Positions 39,585 to 50,325 are shown, counted from the first letter of the stretch. The stretch: DNA of 64,000 bases from Vibrio alfacsensis (GCF_003544875.1 NZ_CP032093.1:1922001-1986000); one strand, 5' to 3'. Notes: generated from the sequence alone by a model not told the origin. Made by a program: numbers and translations.

Positions 39585-40496
39585 ATGGTAGAATTAAAAC
39601 ATTTGCGCACCCTCACTTCGTTAAGAGATACCGGGTCACTCACTGCGACCGCGACAGCATTGCACCTGACGCAATCTGCTCTCTCTCATCAAATTAAAGA
39701 TCTGGAATCTCGTATTGGTGGGCAATTGTTTTTACGCAAAACTCGCCCGGTTAAGTTCACATCGGAGGGCGAGATCTTGCTTCGCCTTGCTGACGATATC
39801 TTGCCAAAACTGGCAATGGCAGAAAACGATATTGCAAGCTTAAAAGAAGATGTAAATGGTCGGCTGCACATGGCGATTGAATGCCACTCTTGCTTTCAGT
39901 GGCTAATGCCTGCCCTCAAGGAATACCAACTCACTTGGCCAAGCGTCACATTAGACTTTTCTTCTGGTTTCGGATTTGAACCTCTACCCGCGCTATTAGC
40001 CGGAGAGCTAGACTTAGTCATCACCTCCGATATTCAACCACGTTCAGAAGTGCATTACGAACCCCTGTTTGATTTTGAAATGCGATTAATCACTTCTACC
40101 ACTCACCCTTTGGCCAATAAAGATACGATAGAACCGGCTGATCTTACCGATCAAACCATGCTTTCTTACCCAGTACAAAAACAAAGGCTCGATGTCGTGA
40201 AACACTTCTTGCAACCGGCAGGTATTGAGCCTGCAAAATGGAAACAGGCGGATAACACGCTAATGCTTGTGCAAATGGTATCGGCAGGATTAGGGGTCGC
40301 GGCACTCCCAAACTGGGCAATTTCAGAGTTTTCTCGCCAAGGGTTAATAACCAGTAAACCTTTTGGTGACGGACTATGGCGTCGTTTGTTTGCAGCAACG
40401 CGACATTCAGAGAAAGATAAACGTTATCTACAAGCGTTTTTTGCAACCGCACGTCAACAATGCAAAAGCCACCTTGACGAAATCAAAGTAGCTTAA
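39585..40496 (+). CDS. metR: MetR, LysR-family activator of methionine genes
   Basis: The 303-residue protein has an N-terminal winged HTH (TGSLTATATALHLTQSALSHQIKDLE) and a periplasmic-binding-like effector domain (MAIECHSCFQWLMPALK, LDLVITSDIQP). MetR uses homocysteine as coactivator for metE. Divergence from metE and the shared met boxes support the assignment. Confidence 0.95.
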   Translation: MVELKHLRTLTSLRDTGSLTATATALHLTQSALSHQIKDLESRIGGQLFLRKTRPVKFTSEGEILLRLADDILPKLAMAENDIASLKEDVNGRLHMAIECHSCFQWLMPALKEYQLTWPSVTLDFSSGFGFEPLPALLAGELDLVITSDIQPRSEVHYEPLFDFEMRLITSTTHPLANKDTIEPADLTDQTMLSYPVQKQRLDVVKHFLQPAGIEPAKWKQADNTLMLVQMVSAGLGVAALPNWAISEFSRQGLITSKPFGDGLWRRLFAATRHSEKDKRYLQAFFATARQQCKSHLDEIKVA

Positions 40497-40516
40497 GTCA
40501 TAATAAATAATTGAGA

Positions 40517-40717
40517 TTAGCGTTCGTAAGATTTGAATTGATTGGTGAGTGGGTCATATTGATAACCGAGCATATCAAGTTTACCCACAACTGATTCAAC
40601 GTCCATTTCATACATTGAAACGAGATCTTCAAAGCTGTCGCACTCTAAGCGCAGCTTCTCATTAACGATACCTAGCAAAATAATGCTATCCCAGTTCGTA
40701 ACATTGCTTAAATCCAT
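40517..40717 (-). CDS. DUF4250 small protein
   Basis: The 66-residue protein has the family pattern SIILLGIVNEKLRLECDSFE, then KLDMLGYQYDPLTNQF. No function is known to me. It is convergent with metR. Confidence 0.8.
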   Translation of the reverse strand: MDLSNVTNWDSIILLGIVNEKLRLECDSFEDLVSMYEMDVESVVGKLDMLGYQYDPLTNQFKSYER

Positions 40718-40782
40718 CGCGACACTCCTCTAAACCAAGGTGTTTAACCTCTATTCTGCTCAATGTCGATACCACATTGATA

Positions 40783-40849
40783 TGAGGTTATTTAGTAAGC
40801 GTAGACTCAATCTAATGATTTAAAAGTGAGCTTGGTCTAAATAACCTCA
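40783..40849. repeat. Perfect 13-base inverted repeat
   Basis: TGAGGTTATTTAG (40783-40795) and CTAAATAACCTCA (40837-40849) are exact inverted arms around 41 bases, between two minus-strand genes. It could be a stem-loop after the membrane-protein gene, a pair of regulator sites, or the remnant of a small element; nothing between the arms looks like a gene. Confidence 0.7.
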
Positions 40850-40884
40850 ACTTATTATCTTGATGGACCCAACTTCAGTTTTGC

Positions 40885-41595
40885 TTAAGCACCAAGTTGG
40901 AACAAACCTTGTAAACTCGTCATGGAAGCAAGTGCAAGTACCAATGCCGCCGCCAACTGAACCTTATTTGCTGTTTTGTGGGTGAATATGTGCCAGCACC
41001 AAACCACGATCGCAATCACCAACATTGCCAGTGACGCTAAAATGTGTTGTGTCACAGAGTGCAGTGTTGCTTCATCTAGCTGATAGGCAGAGAACAACGT
41101 CATCACCACCAGCATCATACCGGAGACAACGCCTGTCACTGGTAAAATTCGGTGGAACGCTTGTAAACGACTGCGTGCAATGACCAAAAGTAACTGTGCA
41201 AAAACGGCACCAAGAAAGAAAACCATCAATGCCATCGACGCGCCAGCTGCCCAATGAGGCTGTTCGAATATTTGGATGCTCACATAGGCAAAAGCCAAAC
41301 CATTGGCTAAATGCAGAGCCCATAGCGGGCCTTTTTCGCGGGTTTTCTTGGTCTGAACTTGAGAGTAGAAGTAGAAAATCGCAAACACGATCATGAATGC
41401 TTCAATTCGAAGTGACGCCACTGCTAACCAAAGTACGCCAATCGACGGCAGCATCTTGTGCAAACGTCCACGTTGCCCCGGACAAATATCGCCCTTAATC
41501 ATAAGCAGCGTTAACAGCGCTTGTGCGCCAAACAACATTGGAGGAAAAGTTAACAGCAGTTGTTGAATCATGTTGAATACAAACTCAAAAGTCAT
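40885..41595 (-). CDS. Predicted seven-helix membrane protein of unknown function
   Basis: The 236-residue protein has about seven hydrophobic segments, for example LLLTFPPMLFGAQALLTLLM and ALMVFFLGAVFAQLLLVIA. Short basic loops such as CPGQRGRLHK and HTKK-like segments fit an inner-membrane topology. I do not recognise a family motif. Confidence 0.65.
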   Translation of the reverse strand: MTFEFVFNMIQQLLLTFPPMLFGAQALLTLLMIKGDICPGQRGRLHKMLPSIGVLWLAVASLRIEAFMIVFAIFYFYSQVQTKKTREKGPLWALHLANGLAFAYVSIQIFEQPHWAAGASMALMVFFLGAVFAQLLLVIARSRLQAFHRILPVTGVVSGMMLVVMTLFSAYQLDEATLHSVTQHILASLAMLVIAIVVWCWHIFTHKTANKVQLAAALVLALASMTSLQGLFQLGA

Positions 41596-41670
41596 TTTGG
41601 GATGGCGATAATATCAAATCACTTATCGCCAAACCACCTAAACCCAACATCGCTATTCTGTAAATGGTAG

Positions 41671-43323
41671 CTAAACTGACGCTAAATAACTCAGCACATC
41701 CTCTTGGGTCAATAAACCACGAAACTCATTTTGAGAATCGCACAAAACCCAAGGAAACGGGGAGCCAACGTTAATATTTTCTTTAATTGTCGACACAGAC
41801 GAATCAACACTGACACTCGCAAACTCGGTATCCATAATTTTACTTAAGGGATGCTCCCAAACATGTAATTTCATTTTGGTACATGTATTTGCTTCCATTT
41901 CTGCACTCAAATATTGTTCGAGTCGTTCTTTGGTCACCAAACCGATGCATCTATTTGAATCCATCACTAACAGGGGCACCTGCGGTTGAAGATTCACAAA
42001 CTCCATCGCCAAAGAAAGCGGTGCATTCTGCTTTAAACGTCTAATATTTGAATGACAGAACGTTAAGAGTGGTGACTCCGATAATTGTTCCTGGACCACA
42101 TTATCAAAAAGTGTCTCATAAGATATCTTGGTTTTAAACGCACTCAGTGGAACGGCAGGTGAAAACAAAAAGCCTTGCATATAATCAACACCAATTGAAG
42201 CTAATACGTTGAGTTCTTGCTCATTTTCAACACCCTCTGCCACAACTTTTACATTTAACTTGTGCGCCAGTTCTGTGATCATTTTAACGATATTGTAACT
42301 GGTACTGTCGACCACAATATCTTTAATGAACTTACGGTCAATTTTGACTAAATCGAACTGATCTTCTTTAAGGTAAGCGAACGATGAATACCCCGTTCCA
42401 AAATCATCAATAGCAACATCGATCCCTAACTTCCTTATTTGCTCCAAAGCAACACTATGCTCCTGATCTTGTTCAAAATAGGCGGTTTCTGTCAATTCAA
42501 TAGTGATGTTGCTTGGGTTAACCCCACTCTCTAAAATGATCTCAAAAGAGCTTTGTAAAACTTGTAGTGCATTCAATTTGGTATTTAACGAACGATTAAT
42601 GGTTAAACCAACTTCCGCACCGTAAATACCCTGAATATCAGGCAATTGGCTTAGTGCACTTTTACAAACAACGTCATCTAGTGCAGAGATCAGCTCTAGG
42701 TCCTCGATGATCGCAATCATCTCTTGAGTATCAAAGGTCTCTGTTTCATTAGAAAAACGAGCCAACGCCTCAAACTTGACGACATTGCCCGTGCTCACTT
42801 CAACGATTGGCTGAAAATAAACATCAACCGCTTCATTCTCTATTACCTTGTGTAAAAAATCTTCAAGGTAAAACCGCTTAACCAACTCACTATGTAACTC
42901 GCTGCTATAAAAATTGAAATAACTGCGATCGTCAGCACTCGATGAAACCATGGCTTGTGCGGCATGGGCAATCGCATGTCCAGCGGTTTGAGCATCATAA
43001 CCTAATACCGCCACACCGGTTTGGCCCTCAACAATCGTAGAATACACACTCGATCCAACTTCGTTTTTCAAATCCGCTAAAAAACCACGCAAAACCATCT
43101 GAATCAAACGCAATGGGCTCAGCCACTGGCACTGTGGCGTTTGTAAACATATCGCAAAAACATCTCGCGATAATTGGCCAGAAAGGCTCACATGGCGACT
43201 TCGCATAATGTAGTCAGAAAAACATAACTGTTGCTCTAATCTAGATTGAGAGGAAAAAGCAGGCCTAAACGTAATCACTACGCTAATATTTTTTGAACGA
43301 CTACATTGAGCCAAATTGATCAA
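41671..43323 (-). CDS. c-di-GMP protein, C-terminal part: degenerate GGDEF, EAL, CBS pair
   Basis: This 550-codon frame opens with a TTG that is not a natural beginning; reading upstream in frame gives FCTDIS and LPPRKEFEEQL, a GGDEF-domain start. The GGDEF site is degenerate (SRDVFAICL). The EAL domain is intact: KFEALARF, ELTETAYF, IDDFGTGYSSF, VKIDRKFIKD, VVAEGVEN, MQGFLFSP, so phosphodiesterase activity is plausible. Two CBS-like segments follow (LLVMDSNRCIGLVTKE, RGLLTQEDVLSYL). It belongs to the same gene as 43320-44129, separated by one missing base near 43435. Confidence 0.85.
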   Translation of the reverse strand: MINLAQCSRSKNISVVITFRPAFSSQSRLEQQLCFSDYIMRSRHVSLSGQLSRDVFAICLQTPQCQWLSPLRLIQMVLRGFLADLKNEVGSSVYSTIVEGQTGVAVLGYDAQTAGHAIAHAAQAMVSSSADDRSYFNFYSSELHSELVKRFYLEDFLHKVIENEAVDVYFQPIVEVSTGNVVKFEALARFSNETETFDTQEMIAIIEDLELISALDDVVCKSALSQLPDIQGIYGAEVGLTINRSLNTKLNALQVLQSSFEIILESGVNPSNITIELTETAYFEQDQEHSVALEQIRKLGIDVAIDDFGTGYSSFAYLKEDQFDLVKIDRKFIKDIVVDSTSYNIVKMITELAHKLNVKVVAEGVENEQELNVLASIGVDYMQGFLFSPAVPLSAFKTKISYETLFDNVVQEQLSESPLLTFCHSNIRRLKQNAPLSLAMEFVNLQPQVPLLVMDSNRCIGLVTKERLEQYLSAEMEANTCTKMKLHVWEHPLSKIMDTEFASVSVDSSVSTIKENINVGSPFPWVLCDSQNEFRGLLTQEDVLSYLASV

Positions 43324-44129
43324 TTGCTCTTCAAACTCTTTTCTGGGCGGTAAAAATGCAGAAAACTGCCCCCGATTCTCGCCAGCATTAATTTTCTTCC
43401 ATAATAACGATGTGGAGATATCGGTACAAAATCGAAATAAAGTGTTTGGCCAGAGATGAAGTTAATACGATAGATACTATGGTAATGAACCTGATTGCTG
43501 CCATTTTTAGTACGGCTCATCAAACTTCCGTTCCAATAGCCTTTGCTGTCAATTTCTTTCCATAATTGTTCGTAGAACTCTTCGCCATGCTGTTCTGAAC
43601 GAAAAAAAGAGGTTTTTTCGCCAATTAATTCATCACGCAGATAACCCATTTGGTATTGAAAAGCACTGTTGCATCCAATAATGCACAGATTTTGATCCGC
43701 TACCGAAATTCCTACGTTAGGTAAATCAAAAACCGTATCTAGAATGTTCGCGATATCCTCCAACCCTGAAATACACACTTGAGGAATCAAAATACCTCGG
43801 ATTTCATGATCATTAAGGCGCTCAAAACGGATATCGACGAGCACGAGGACCCCTGGATTTGGCATCAAACAACACGAGAGAAATCCATCTTCTTCGCTTG
43901 TTTCACTATCCACAATTTTTTGTTTGATCTCCTCAATCTGGCTCGTACGCGAATGCTTAAGCAGATCGTCAATGCCATTTATGGGGTGTGGTAAGTGAAA
44001 AGCCGACATAATTTGTTGTTGATCCGCAACAAATTCACAGGTGTCGGTATCGTAGTACCATTCTATTGCCCGACTTCCCTCGGGTGTTACATGCACATCT
44101 CCTTGTGCAGTAGCCAGTAATTTTGCCAT
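43320..44129 (-). CDS. c-di-GMP protein, N-terminal PAS part (frameshifted from the EAL part)
   Basis: From ATG at 44129 (GGAGG six bases upstream; an in-frame TTG at 44135 is less likely), the protein has a region of unknown fold and a PAS domain (DVFDLPNVGISVADQNLCII, GYLRDELIGEKTSFFRSEQH, WNGSLMSRTKNGS). After SGQTLYF the frame runs into unrelated wording and stops at 43320. The alternative frame from that point gives RFCTDISTSLLWKKINAGEN, the expected PAS-to-GGDEF linker. One extra T in the TTT run (plus-strand A, 43435-43437) would join the two parts into one protein of about 820 residues. Confidence 0.82.
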   Translation of the reverse strand: MAKLLATAQGDVHVTPEGSRAIEWYYDTDTCEFVADQQQIMSAFHLPHPINGIDDLLKHSRTSQIEEIKQKIVDSETSEEDGFLSCCLMPNPGVLVLVDIRFERLNDHEIRGILIPQVCISGLEDIANILDTVFDLPNVGISVADQNLCIIGCNSAFQYQMGYLRDELIGEKTSFFRSEQHGEEFYEQLWKEIDSKGYWNGSLMSRTKNGSNQVHYHSIYRINFISGQTLYFDFVPISPHRYYGRKLMLARIGGSFLHFYRPEKSLKSN

Positions 44130-44398
44130 TACCAACCTCCAGCCTAATTCAGTTATCTTATTGGTTTTTAAGTAACCATTTCGTATTTATATTGCTGAAC
44201 CTAATGATTTCCTAGCCTGGCATACACTAACTCATATATGCACAACGTTTAGTATAGGTATAAACATTGTTTTGTGTACAGAAGCTTGTTTATTTAAAAC
44301 ACAACTTTTGTGCGCCTAACGACTATTTAAGCTAACCGTTACTATGTGGATATTTTGTTAACAAACCCAGCAGAGAGCTAGGCAACTAGAGCAATTAC

Positions 44399-44428
44399 AG
44401 TATCAGTGCTCAATAATAGTATCAGTGC
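44399..44428. repeat. Direct repeat upstream of ygiQ
   Basis: AGTATCAGTGC occurs at 44399-44409 and 44418-44428, a 19-base period (about two helical turns), suggesting paired regulator sites. A TATAAT at 44538-44543 lies 29 bases before the ygiQ start. The rest of 44130-44571 holds no gene. Confidence 0.4.
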
Positions 44429-44571
44429 GATTGATAATCGCCGTCTCTCTGGGCTTAATATTGTTCTTAACACTCTCCATCTTTTGATTACTTGGGCATA
44501 AAGTCATTTGGGTATAGATACCTGATCACCAAATCGCTATAATTCGCGCTCCCTGGAACAGAGAGCAAAAT

Positions 44572-47001
44572 ATGACCAACGACATTATTCCTATTCATGA
44601 GTACAAAAAATACTGGGCTGAGTGTTTTGGTACGGCATCATTCTTGCCGACCAGCCGCAAAGAAATGGATGCCCTAGGATGGGATAGTTGTGACATCATC
44701 ATCGTCACGGGTGACGCATACGTGGACCACCCGAGCTTTGGTATGGCGATCATCGGCCGCCTTTTAGAGGCACAAGGTTTTCGTGTAGGTATCATTGCTC
44801 AACCAGAATGGCAAAATAAAGATGCATTCATGCAACTTGGTAAGCCAAATCTGTTCTTCGGGATCACGGCGGGCAACATGGATTCCATGATCAACCGCTA
44901 CACTTCTGATAAAAAGCTTCGTCATGATGATGCTTATACACCAAACAATGAAGGCGGCAAACGACCAGATCGTGCAACCTTGGTTTACTCGCAACGATGT
45001 CGTGAAGCCTACAAAGGCACGCCTATCTTACTAGGTGGCATTGAGGCAAGTTTGCGCCGTGTTGCGCACTATGATTACTGGTCTGATAAAGTCCGCCGCT
45101 CAGTTCTGCTTGACGCAAAAGCAGATATTCTATTGTTCGGTAACGCAGAACGTGCCTTGGTCGAAGTGGCCCATCGTCTAGCGGATGGTGAAGACATTTC
45201 TACCCTCACGAATATCCGCGGTACTGCAGTTAACTTGTCTGCGGAGCCAGCTGGCTACACGATCATCGATTCTTCTCGCATTGAGAAGCCACGTAAGGAA
45301 GCATTCGTACCGAAGAACCCTTACGAAGTAGAAACGGAATGTGAGACGAAAAAGGAGGAGCCCGTTGCTCAACCAATTACGATTCGTCCATCACGTCATG
45401 ACGCGGCAACCACTGCTGTGCGCCTGCCTCCTTTCGAGAAGCTTAACAACGACCGTATCCTGTATGCGCACTCAAGCCGTGTGATGCACTTGGAAACGAA
45501 CCCATACTCTGGCCGCGCTCTCATTCAGCGTCATGGTGACCGTGAACTTTGGGTAAACCAAGCACCAATTCCATTGACGACAGAAGAGATGGACTATGTA
45601 TTCGGCTTGCCGTTTGCGCGTGTTCCGCATCCGATGTACGGCAAAGCAAAAATTCCTGCCTACGACATGATCAAGACTTCGGTTAACATCATGCGTGGCT
45701 GTTTTGGTGGTTGTTCTTTCTGTTCAATTACCGAGCACGAAGGTCGTATCATTCAAAACCGTTCTCAAGACTCTATCATCAATGAGTTGGAAGAGATCCG
45801 CGACAAAGTTCCGGGCTTTACGGGGACGATTTCTGACCTTGGCGGCCCAACAGCCAACATGTACCGCCTTGGCTGTAGCGATCCAAAAGCAGAAGCGAAT
45901 TGCCGTCGCCCATCTTGTGTGTTCCCGGGCATCTGTAACAAGCTCAACACCGATCACAAACACACCATCGATCTTTACCGTGCAGCACGTAAAGTAAAAG
46001 GCGTGAAGAAAGTCATGATCGCTTCTGGCGTGCGTTACGACCTTGCGATTGAATCACCAGAATACGTAAAAGAGTTGGTGACTCACCATGTTGGCGGCTA
46101 CTTGAAGATTGCTCCTGAGCATACCGAAAAAGGCCCACTGGATCTGATGATGAAGCCGGGCATGGGCACCTACGATCGCTTTAAAGAGATGTTCGAGAAG
46201 TACAGCGCGGAAGCTGGTAAGAAGCAGTACCTGATCCCTTACTTCATCTCTGCACACCCAGGGACCGAAGACGAAGACATGCTGAACTTGGCACTGTGGT
46301 TGAAGAAAAACAACTTCGAGTGTGACCAAGTACAAAACTTCTACCCATCGCCGATGTGTAATGCAACGTCGATGTACTACTCAGAGACCAACCCTCTGAA
46401 ACGCGTGAAGTACAAACAGCGCGAAGATGTGCCAGTAGCAAAAGGTGAACGCCAACGTCGCCTGCATAAAGCACTACTTCGCTACCACGATCCAGCCAAC
46501 TGGCCAATGATCCGTGAAGCACTTATCAATATGGGCAAAAAGCACCTGATCGGTGATAAGCCTAGCTGTTTGGTTCCTGCTGAAGATGTGGATGCACTGA
46601 CACCTGCGCAACGCCGTAAGTCCGGTCGTCACGGTGCAAACCGATTCGCAACTAAGCACACTAAAAACCAACCGGGTTTTGGTGGTCACTTGAACAAACG
46701 CCCTGAGGGTGGCTCTCGCGATGGCAAGCCTGCAGGCAATCGTAACGGTTCTGGTAAAGCACAAGGCGGACAAAATGGCCAAGGCCGTGCTAACCAAAAC
46801 AATGGTGCAAATGGCCAACGACCAAGCAATGGCCAACGCCCTAATTCCGGATCACGAACTGGCGGTAACAACCCAAACCGTTCAAATGGTGCAGGCTCTC
46901 AAGGTAAAAGTCATTCTCAAGGTCAAGGTCGTTCGCAAGGGCAAAGCCGTCCACAAGGACAAGGAAAGCCAGCCGGACAACGTAAACCTAAGCATCGTTA
47001 A
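44572..47001 (+). CDS. ygiQ: YgiQ family radical SAM protein
   Basis: The 809-residue protein carries the radical SAM cluster motif [13 protein letters not shown] and a preceding B12-binding-like N-terminal region ([17 protein letters not shown]). Residues from about 690 are a low-complexity Gly/Gln/Asn/Arg-rich tail ending in basic [10 protein letters not shown], longer than in E. coli. The substrate is unknown. Confidence 0.93.
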   Translation: MTNDIIPIHEYKKYWAECFGTASFLPTSRKEMDALGWDSCDIIIVTGDAYVDHPSFGMAIIGRLLEAQGFRVGIIAQPEWQNKDAFMQLGKPNLFFGITAGNMDSMINRYTSDKKLRHDDAYTPNNEGGKRPDRATLVYSQRCREAYKGTPILLGGIEASLRRVAHYDYWSDKVRRSVLLDAKADILLFGNAERALVEVAHRLADGEDISTLTNIRGTAVNLSAEPAGYTIIDSSRIEKPRKEAFVPKNPYEVETECETKKEEPVAQPITIRPSRHDAATTAVRLPPFEKLNNDRILYAHSSRVMHLETNPYSGRALIQRHGDRELWVNQAPIPLTTEEMDYVFGLPFARVPHPMYGKAKIPAYDMIKTSVNIMRGCFGGCSFCSITEHEGRIIQNRSQDSIINELEEIRDKVPGFTGTISDLGGPTANMYRLGCSDPKAEANCRRPSCVFPGICNKLNTDHKHTIDLYRAARKVKGVKKVMIASGVRYDLAIESPEYVKELVTHHVGGYLKIAPEHTEKGPLDLMMKPGMGTYDRFKEMFEKYSAEAGKKQYLIPYFISAHPGTEDEDMLNLALWLKKNNFECDQVQNFYPSPMCNATSMYYSETNPLKRVKYKQREDVPVAKGERQRRLHKALLRYHDPANWPMIREALINMGKKHLIGDKPSCLVPAEDVDALTPAQRRKSGRHGANRFATKHTKNQPGFGGHLNKRPEGGSRDGKPAGNRNGSGKAQGGQNGQGRANQNNGANGQRPSNGQRPNSGSRTGGNNPNRSNGAGSQGKSHSQGQGRSQGQSRPQGQGKPAGQRKPKHR

Positions 47002-47035
47002 GCGAGTGCCGTCAATTCAATAAAACTTGAATACT

Positions 47036-47072
47036 AAAGGGCTCCAGAGATACCTCTGGAGCCCTTTGTTTT
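47036..47072. terminator. Bidirectional terminator between ygiQ and the flavoprotein gene
   Basis: Perfect 14-bp stem AAAGGGCTCCAGAG/CTCTGGAGCCCTTT with an ATAC loop, followed by GTTTTG. Confidence 0.92.
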
Positions 47073-47098
47073 GTCTAAATCTTGTTTAGAAAGAAAGC

Positions 47099-48421
47099 TT
47101 ATTTCGCTACGTTACCCGCCACGTTTAGTGCATCCCAAGTACGTGCAAATGGTGGAGCATAACAGAAGTCCATGTAGCCTAACTGCTGTGTGGTCATCTT
47201 CGCGGTGATGGCAACGGCCAATGCGTTGATTCGGCCCACGGCACCTTTCTTACCAACGATTTCGCCGCCAAGTAACACGTTGGTTTCTGAGTGGTAAACC
47301 AGCTTCACTTTGATGTCTTCTTGACCTGGGTAGTAATCCGTTTGGTTCTTATCCGAGATGGTCGAAACTTTCACTTCCAAGCCATGCTCTTTCGCGATAA
47401 GCTCGGACACGCCTGTGCATGCCAGTTCGTAGTCCAGCACTTTCAAACAAGACGAACCTAAGAAGCCTGTCATGTAAGTGTCTTTGCCTGATAGCTTATC
47501 CGCCATCATGCGAGCTTGTTTATTTGCGGTGGTTGCAAGCGGAACGTATACCGATTTACCTAGCGCCATGTGGTGAACCACTGCACAGTCACCCACTGCA
47601 TAAATGTGCGCATCTTCCGTTGCGCCAAACTCGTCCACGAGTAACGCGCCGTTAGCGGCTTTTGGTAACTCGAACGCTTCTGTGTTTGGCTTAAAGCCTA
47701 GTGACATGATCACCACATCCGCTTCCACATTACCGTTGTCGGTTTCTACGATGTAACCACCCTGCTCGGCATCGCGAATCGCCGATACGCTGCAACCGGT
47801 TTTTAGCTCAGCGCCAGATTCTCGAATCGCGCCTTCTACCATTTCAATCATTTCAGGGCTGAACTGGCGACTCATCACATGTTGTTCGCGTTCGATGATA
47901 GTAACGTGCTTACCTAATAAATGCGCCGCATCGAACACTTCTAGACCGATAAAGCCACCGCCGATAACGCAAACACGTTGTTTGTTGCTGTCCTTAAGCG
48001 CTTCTTTTACTGCCAAGCCATCTTCCATACTGGTTAGCGTGTATACGTGCTCTGGGTTGAACTCACCGAACGAAGGAACGATTGGACGCGCACCCGTTGC
48101 GATAATCAGCATATCGTAATCAATGATGCTTTCTTCGCCTTGTTGACGAACGCTGATCTGCTTTTTAGCTTGATCAAGTGCCACCATTTCAGTTTCAACA
48201 CGTACATCTAAGCCGGATTTGATCGCTTGTTCTGGCGTACGAGAAATCATGCGCTCGGTGTCATCAAACATGCCACCAGCGAAGTAAGGTAAACCACACG
48301 CGCCAAATGAGATGTAATCGCGCTTGTCCAGCACAATCACTTCATCCGATGGCTGATTACGTTTGTATTTCGCTGCGAAACTCATACCAGCAGCGCTACC
48401 GCCTACGACAACAACTTTCAT
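47099..48421 (-). CDS. CoA-disulfide reductase-like FAD/NAD(P) oxidoreductase
   Basis: The 440-residue flavoprotein has an N-terminal FAD site (KVVVVGGSAAGMSFAAK), the single active cysteine at residue 42 in YISFGACGLPYF, an NAD(P) site (VCVIGGGFIGLEVFDAA) and the second FAD motif (HIYAVGDCAVVH). This places it with CoA-disulfide reductases, NADH oxidases and polysulfide reductases. Being next to a cystine-type transporter suggests disulfide handling, but that is inference. Confidence 0.87.
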   Translation of the reverse strand: MKVVVVGGSAAGMSFAAKYKRNQPSDEVIVLDKRDYISFGACGLPYFAGGMFDDTERMISRTPEQAIKSGLDVRVETEMVALDQAKKQISVRQQGEESIIDYDMLIIATGARPIVPSFGEFNPEHVYTLTSMEDGLAVKEALKDSNKQRVCVIGGGFIGLEVFDAAHLLGKHVTIIEREQHVMSRQFSPEMIEMVEGAIRESGAELKTGCSVSAIRDAEQGGYIVETDNGNVEADVVIMSLGFKPNTEAFELPKAANGALLVDEFGATEDAHIYAVGDCAVVHHMALGKSVYVPLATTANKQARMMADKLSGKDTYMTGFLGSSCLKVLDYELACTGVSELIAKEHGLEVKVSTISDKNQTDYYPGQEDIKVKLVYHSETNVLLGGEIVGKKGAVGRINALAVAITAKMTTQQLGYMDFCYAPPFARTWDALNVAGNVAK

Positions 48422-48457
48422 ATTTATTACCTAAAATAACCTGAACTCAGGAACGGA

Positions 48458-48480
48458 AGAGCACCCACATTGGGTGCTCT
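48458..48480 (-). terminator. Intercistronic hairpin after the cystine transporter gene
   Basis: AGAGCACCC/GGGTGCTCT 9-bp stem with a five-base loop. The minus-strand tail (TCCGTTCC) is poor in T, so it may attenuate or stabilise the message. Confidence 0.5.
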
Positions 48481-48495
48481 AAGTTAAGTTTAGAA

Positions 48496-49901
48496 TTATA
48501 CCGCCGCTTCTTTTGTTACTGTTTCAGTAACATCTGCGTTGTATTGCTCAGTGTTTAGTGAGCCATTCTTCTTCGCGGTAACAACACCTGACAACATAGA
48601 GCCAGAGATGTTAAGCGCAGTACGTGCCATGTCGATTAACGCTTCGATAGAAACCAGAATCGCCACAACCGTAATGTCTAGACCCATGATGGTTAGTACT
48701 GCTACTGCTGCAAACGTTGCACCGCCACCCACACCTGCGATACCGAATGAAGCAATCGTGATAACCGCAATCAGTTGTAGGATGAAGCTTAGGTCAACAG
48801 GCATGCCCATCACTTGTGCAGCCATGATAGCGAGCATTGCTGGGTAGATACCCGCACAACCGTTCTGACCGATACTGGTACCGAATGTTGCTGACATGTT
48901 TGCCGTTTCTTCGTCCACACCTAGACGTTGAGTTTGAGTTTCAACGTTCAGTGGAATAGCCGCCATGCTTGAGCGAGAACCGAAGCCAAATACTAGCACT
49001 GGCCAGATTTTCTTCATGAACTTCGCAGGAGACAGACCGAACATAGACACCATCACGAAGTGGATAGCGAACATTACACCGATTGCCACGTAGCTTGCTA
49101 GTAGGAAGCGACCCATTTCTGCTAGTGCGAATAAATCGTTTGTCATCATGAACGTGGTCATCAGAGCAAATACACCGTAAGGCGTCAGCTTTAGAATTTC
49201 ACGAACCATTGAAAGTACCACTTCTTTTGCAGAGTTGATGAAATCAACAAAGCTTTGCACTTTTTCAGGCTTACGGTTTTTCACTTGCAGGATACAGTAG
49301 CCAAGGAACATACCAAACAATACGGTTGATAGTGTTGAAGTACGCTCCGAGCCCGTTAGCATGTCAAAAATGTTGGTTGGGATGATAGACAGCGCCATAC
49401 CTGACAGGCCACTATTCGTCATTGCATCTTGCGTTGCGACTAGTGCATCACCACGAGCTTCAATTGCACCGTTAGAGCCAATGGTACTGACGAGTGCGTT
49501 TGCATCGATACCGAATAGGTAGATACTTGCGATACCAACGCCAGCTGAAATAGCACAAGTGAAAAGTAGAATACCGATGATTTTTGGTGCAATACGTGAT
49601 AGCGCACCACCGCCCTCTACGTTCATGATCGAAGAGATCATCGCCACAAATACGAGTGGGATAACGATCATTTGTAGAAGCTTAATATAGCCTTTACCGA
49701 ACACAGAAATCAGTTCAGCAAAACCTGCCGTTGCCACGTTACCAACGCCAAACACCAACTGAATCGCACCGCCGAATAACAAACCCGCCGCAAGTGCGCT
49801 TAGTACGCGGAAGTTAAAACTTTCTTTTGTTTCTTAAAGTTCGCGAGTAATGCATAAAATCCAAAAAACAGGATGCTTAATCCAATGAATGAAACGCTCA
49901 T
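48496..49901 (-). pseudogene. tcyP: TcyP-type L-cystine transporter, frame broken near residue 27
   Basis: The long frame (48496-49782) encodes a DAACS-fold transporter of the TcyP/YdjN branch (KLLQMIVIPLVFVAMISS, FGSRSSMAAIPLNVETQ, GTSIGQNGCAGIYP). Its apparent start lies inside a helix. A proper start, ATG at 49901 with GGAG upstream, begins MSVSFIGLSILFFGFYALL but hits a stop after about 33 codons. Past 49830 the transporter frame reads FNFRVLSALAAGLLFGG. One added base in the T runs at 49821-49828 joins them. Reported TcyP imports cystine with high affinity. The defect may be technical. Confidence 0.85.
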
Positions 49902-49941
49902 GAGAATCTCCTATTGATACCCATTTATATCCGACAATCGG

Positions 49942-50325
49942 TTATTTTTTGTATGCTATGGCTTCAACTTCAACCAAGGCGTCTTTTGGTAGTCTTGCAG
50001 CTTCAACGCAAGAACGAGCAGGTGCATTCTCTGTGCCGAACACTTCCGTGTACACTTCGTTAAATGCAGCGAAGTTTTCCATATCGGATAAGAAGCAGGT
50101 CGTCTTCAGTACCGTGTCTAAACCCGCACCGCTTGCTTCTAAAACCGCTTTTAAGTTTTCTAAAGACTGACGCGCTTGCTCTTTGATGCCGCCTTCAACA
50201 AACAGCATGGTTTCAGGAACCAAAGGCAATTGGCCTGAAGTGTAAACCATCTCGCCATAAGCCGTACCTTGAGAGTAAGGACCAATGGCTGCAGGGGCTT
50301 GTTCAGTGGCAATAATCTGTTTCAC
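49942..50325 (-). CDS. RidA-family enamine/imine deaminase
   Basis: The 127-residue YjgF/RidA protein has [21 protein letters not shown] and the conserved Arg in [22 protein letters not shown]. RidA removes reactive 2-aminoacrylate made by PLP enzymes acting on serine or cysteine, which fits a cystine-uptake setting. It follows the regulator by 32 bases on the same strand. Confidence 0.92.
   Translation of the reverse strand: MKQIIATEQAPAAIGPYSQGTAYGEMVYTSGQLPLVPETMLFVEGGIKEQARQSLENLKAVLEASGAGLDTVLKTTCFLSDMENFAAFNEVYTEVFGTENAPARSCVEAARLPKDALVEVEAIAYKK

Noticed and set aside
46474-46871. Long minus-strand frames opposite the end of ygiQ
   Set aside because: They are produced by the repetitive, Gly/Gln-rich coding of the ygiQ tail on the other strand.
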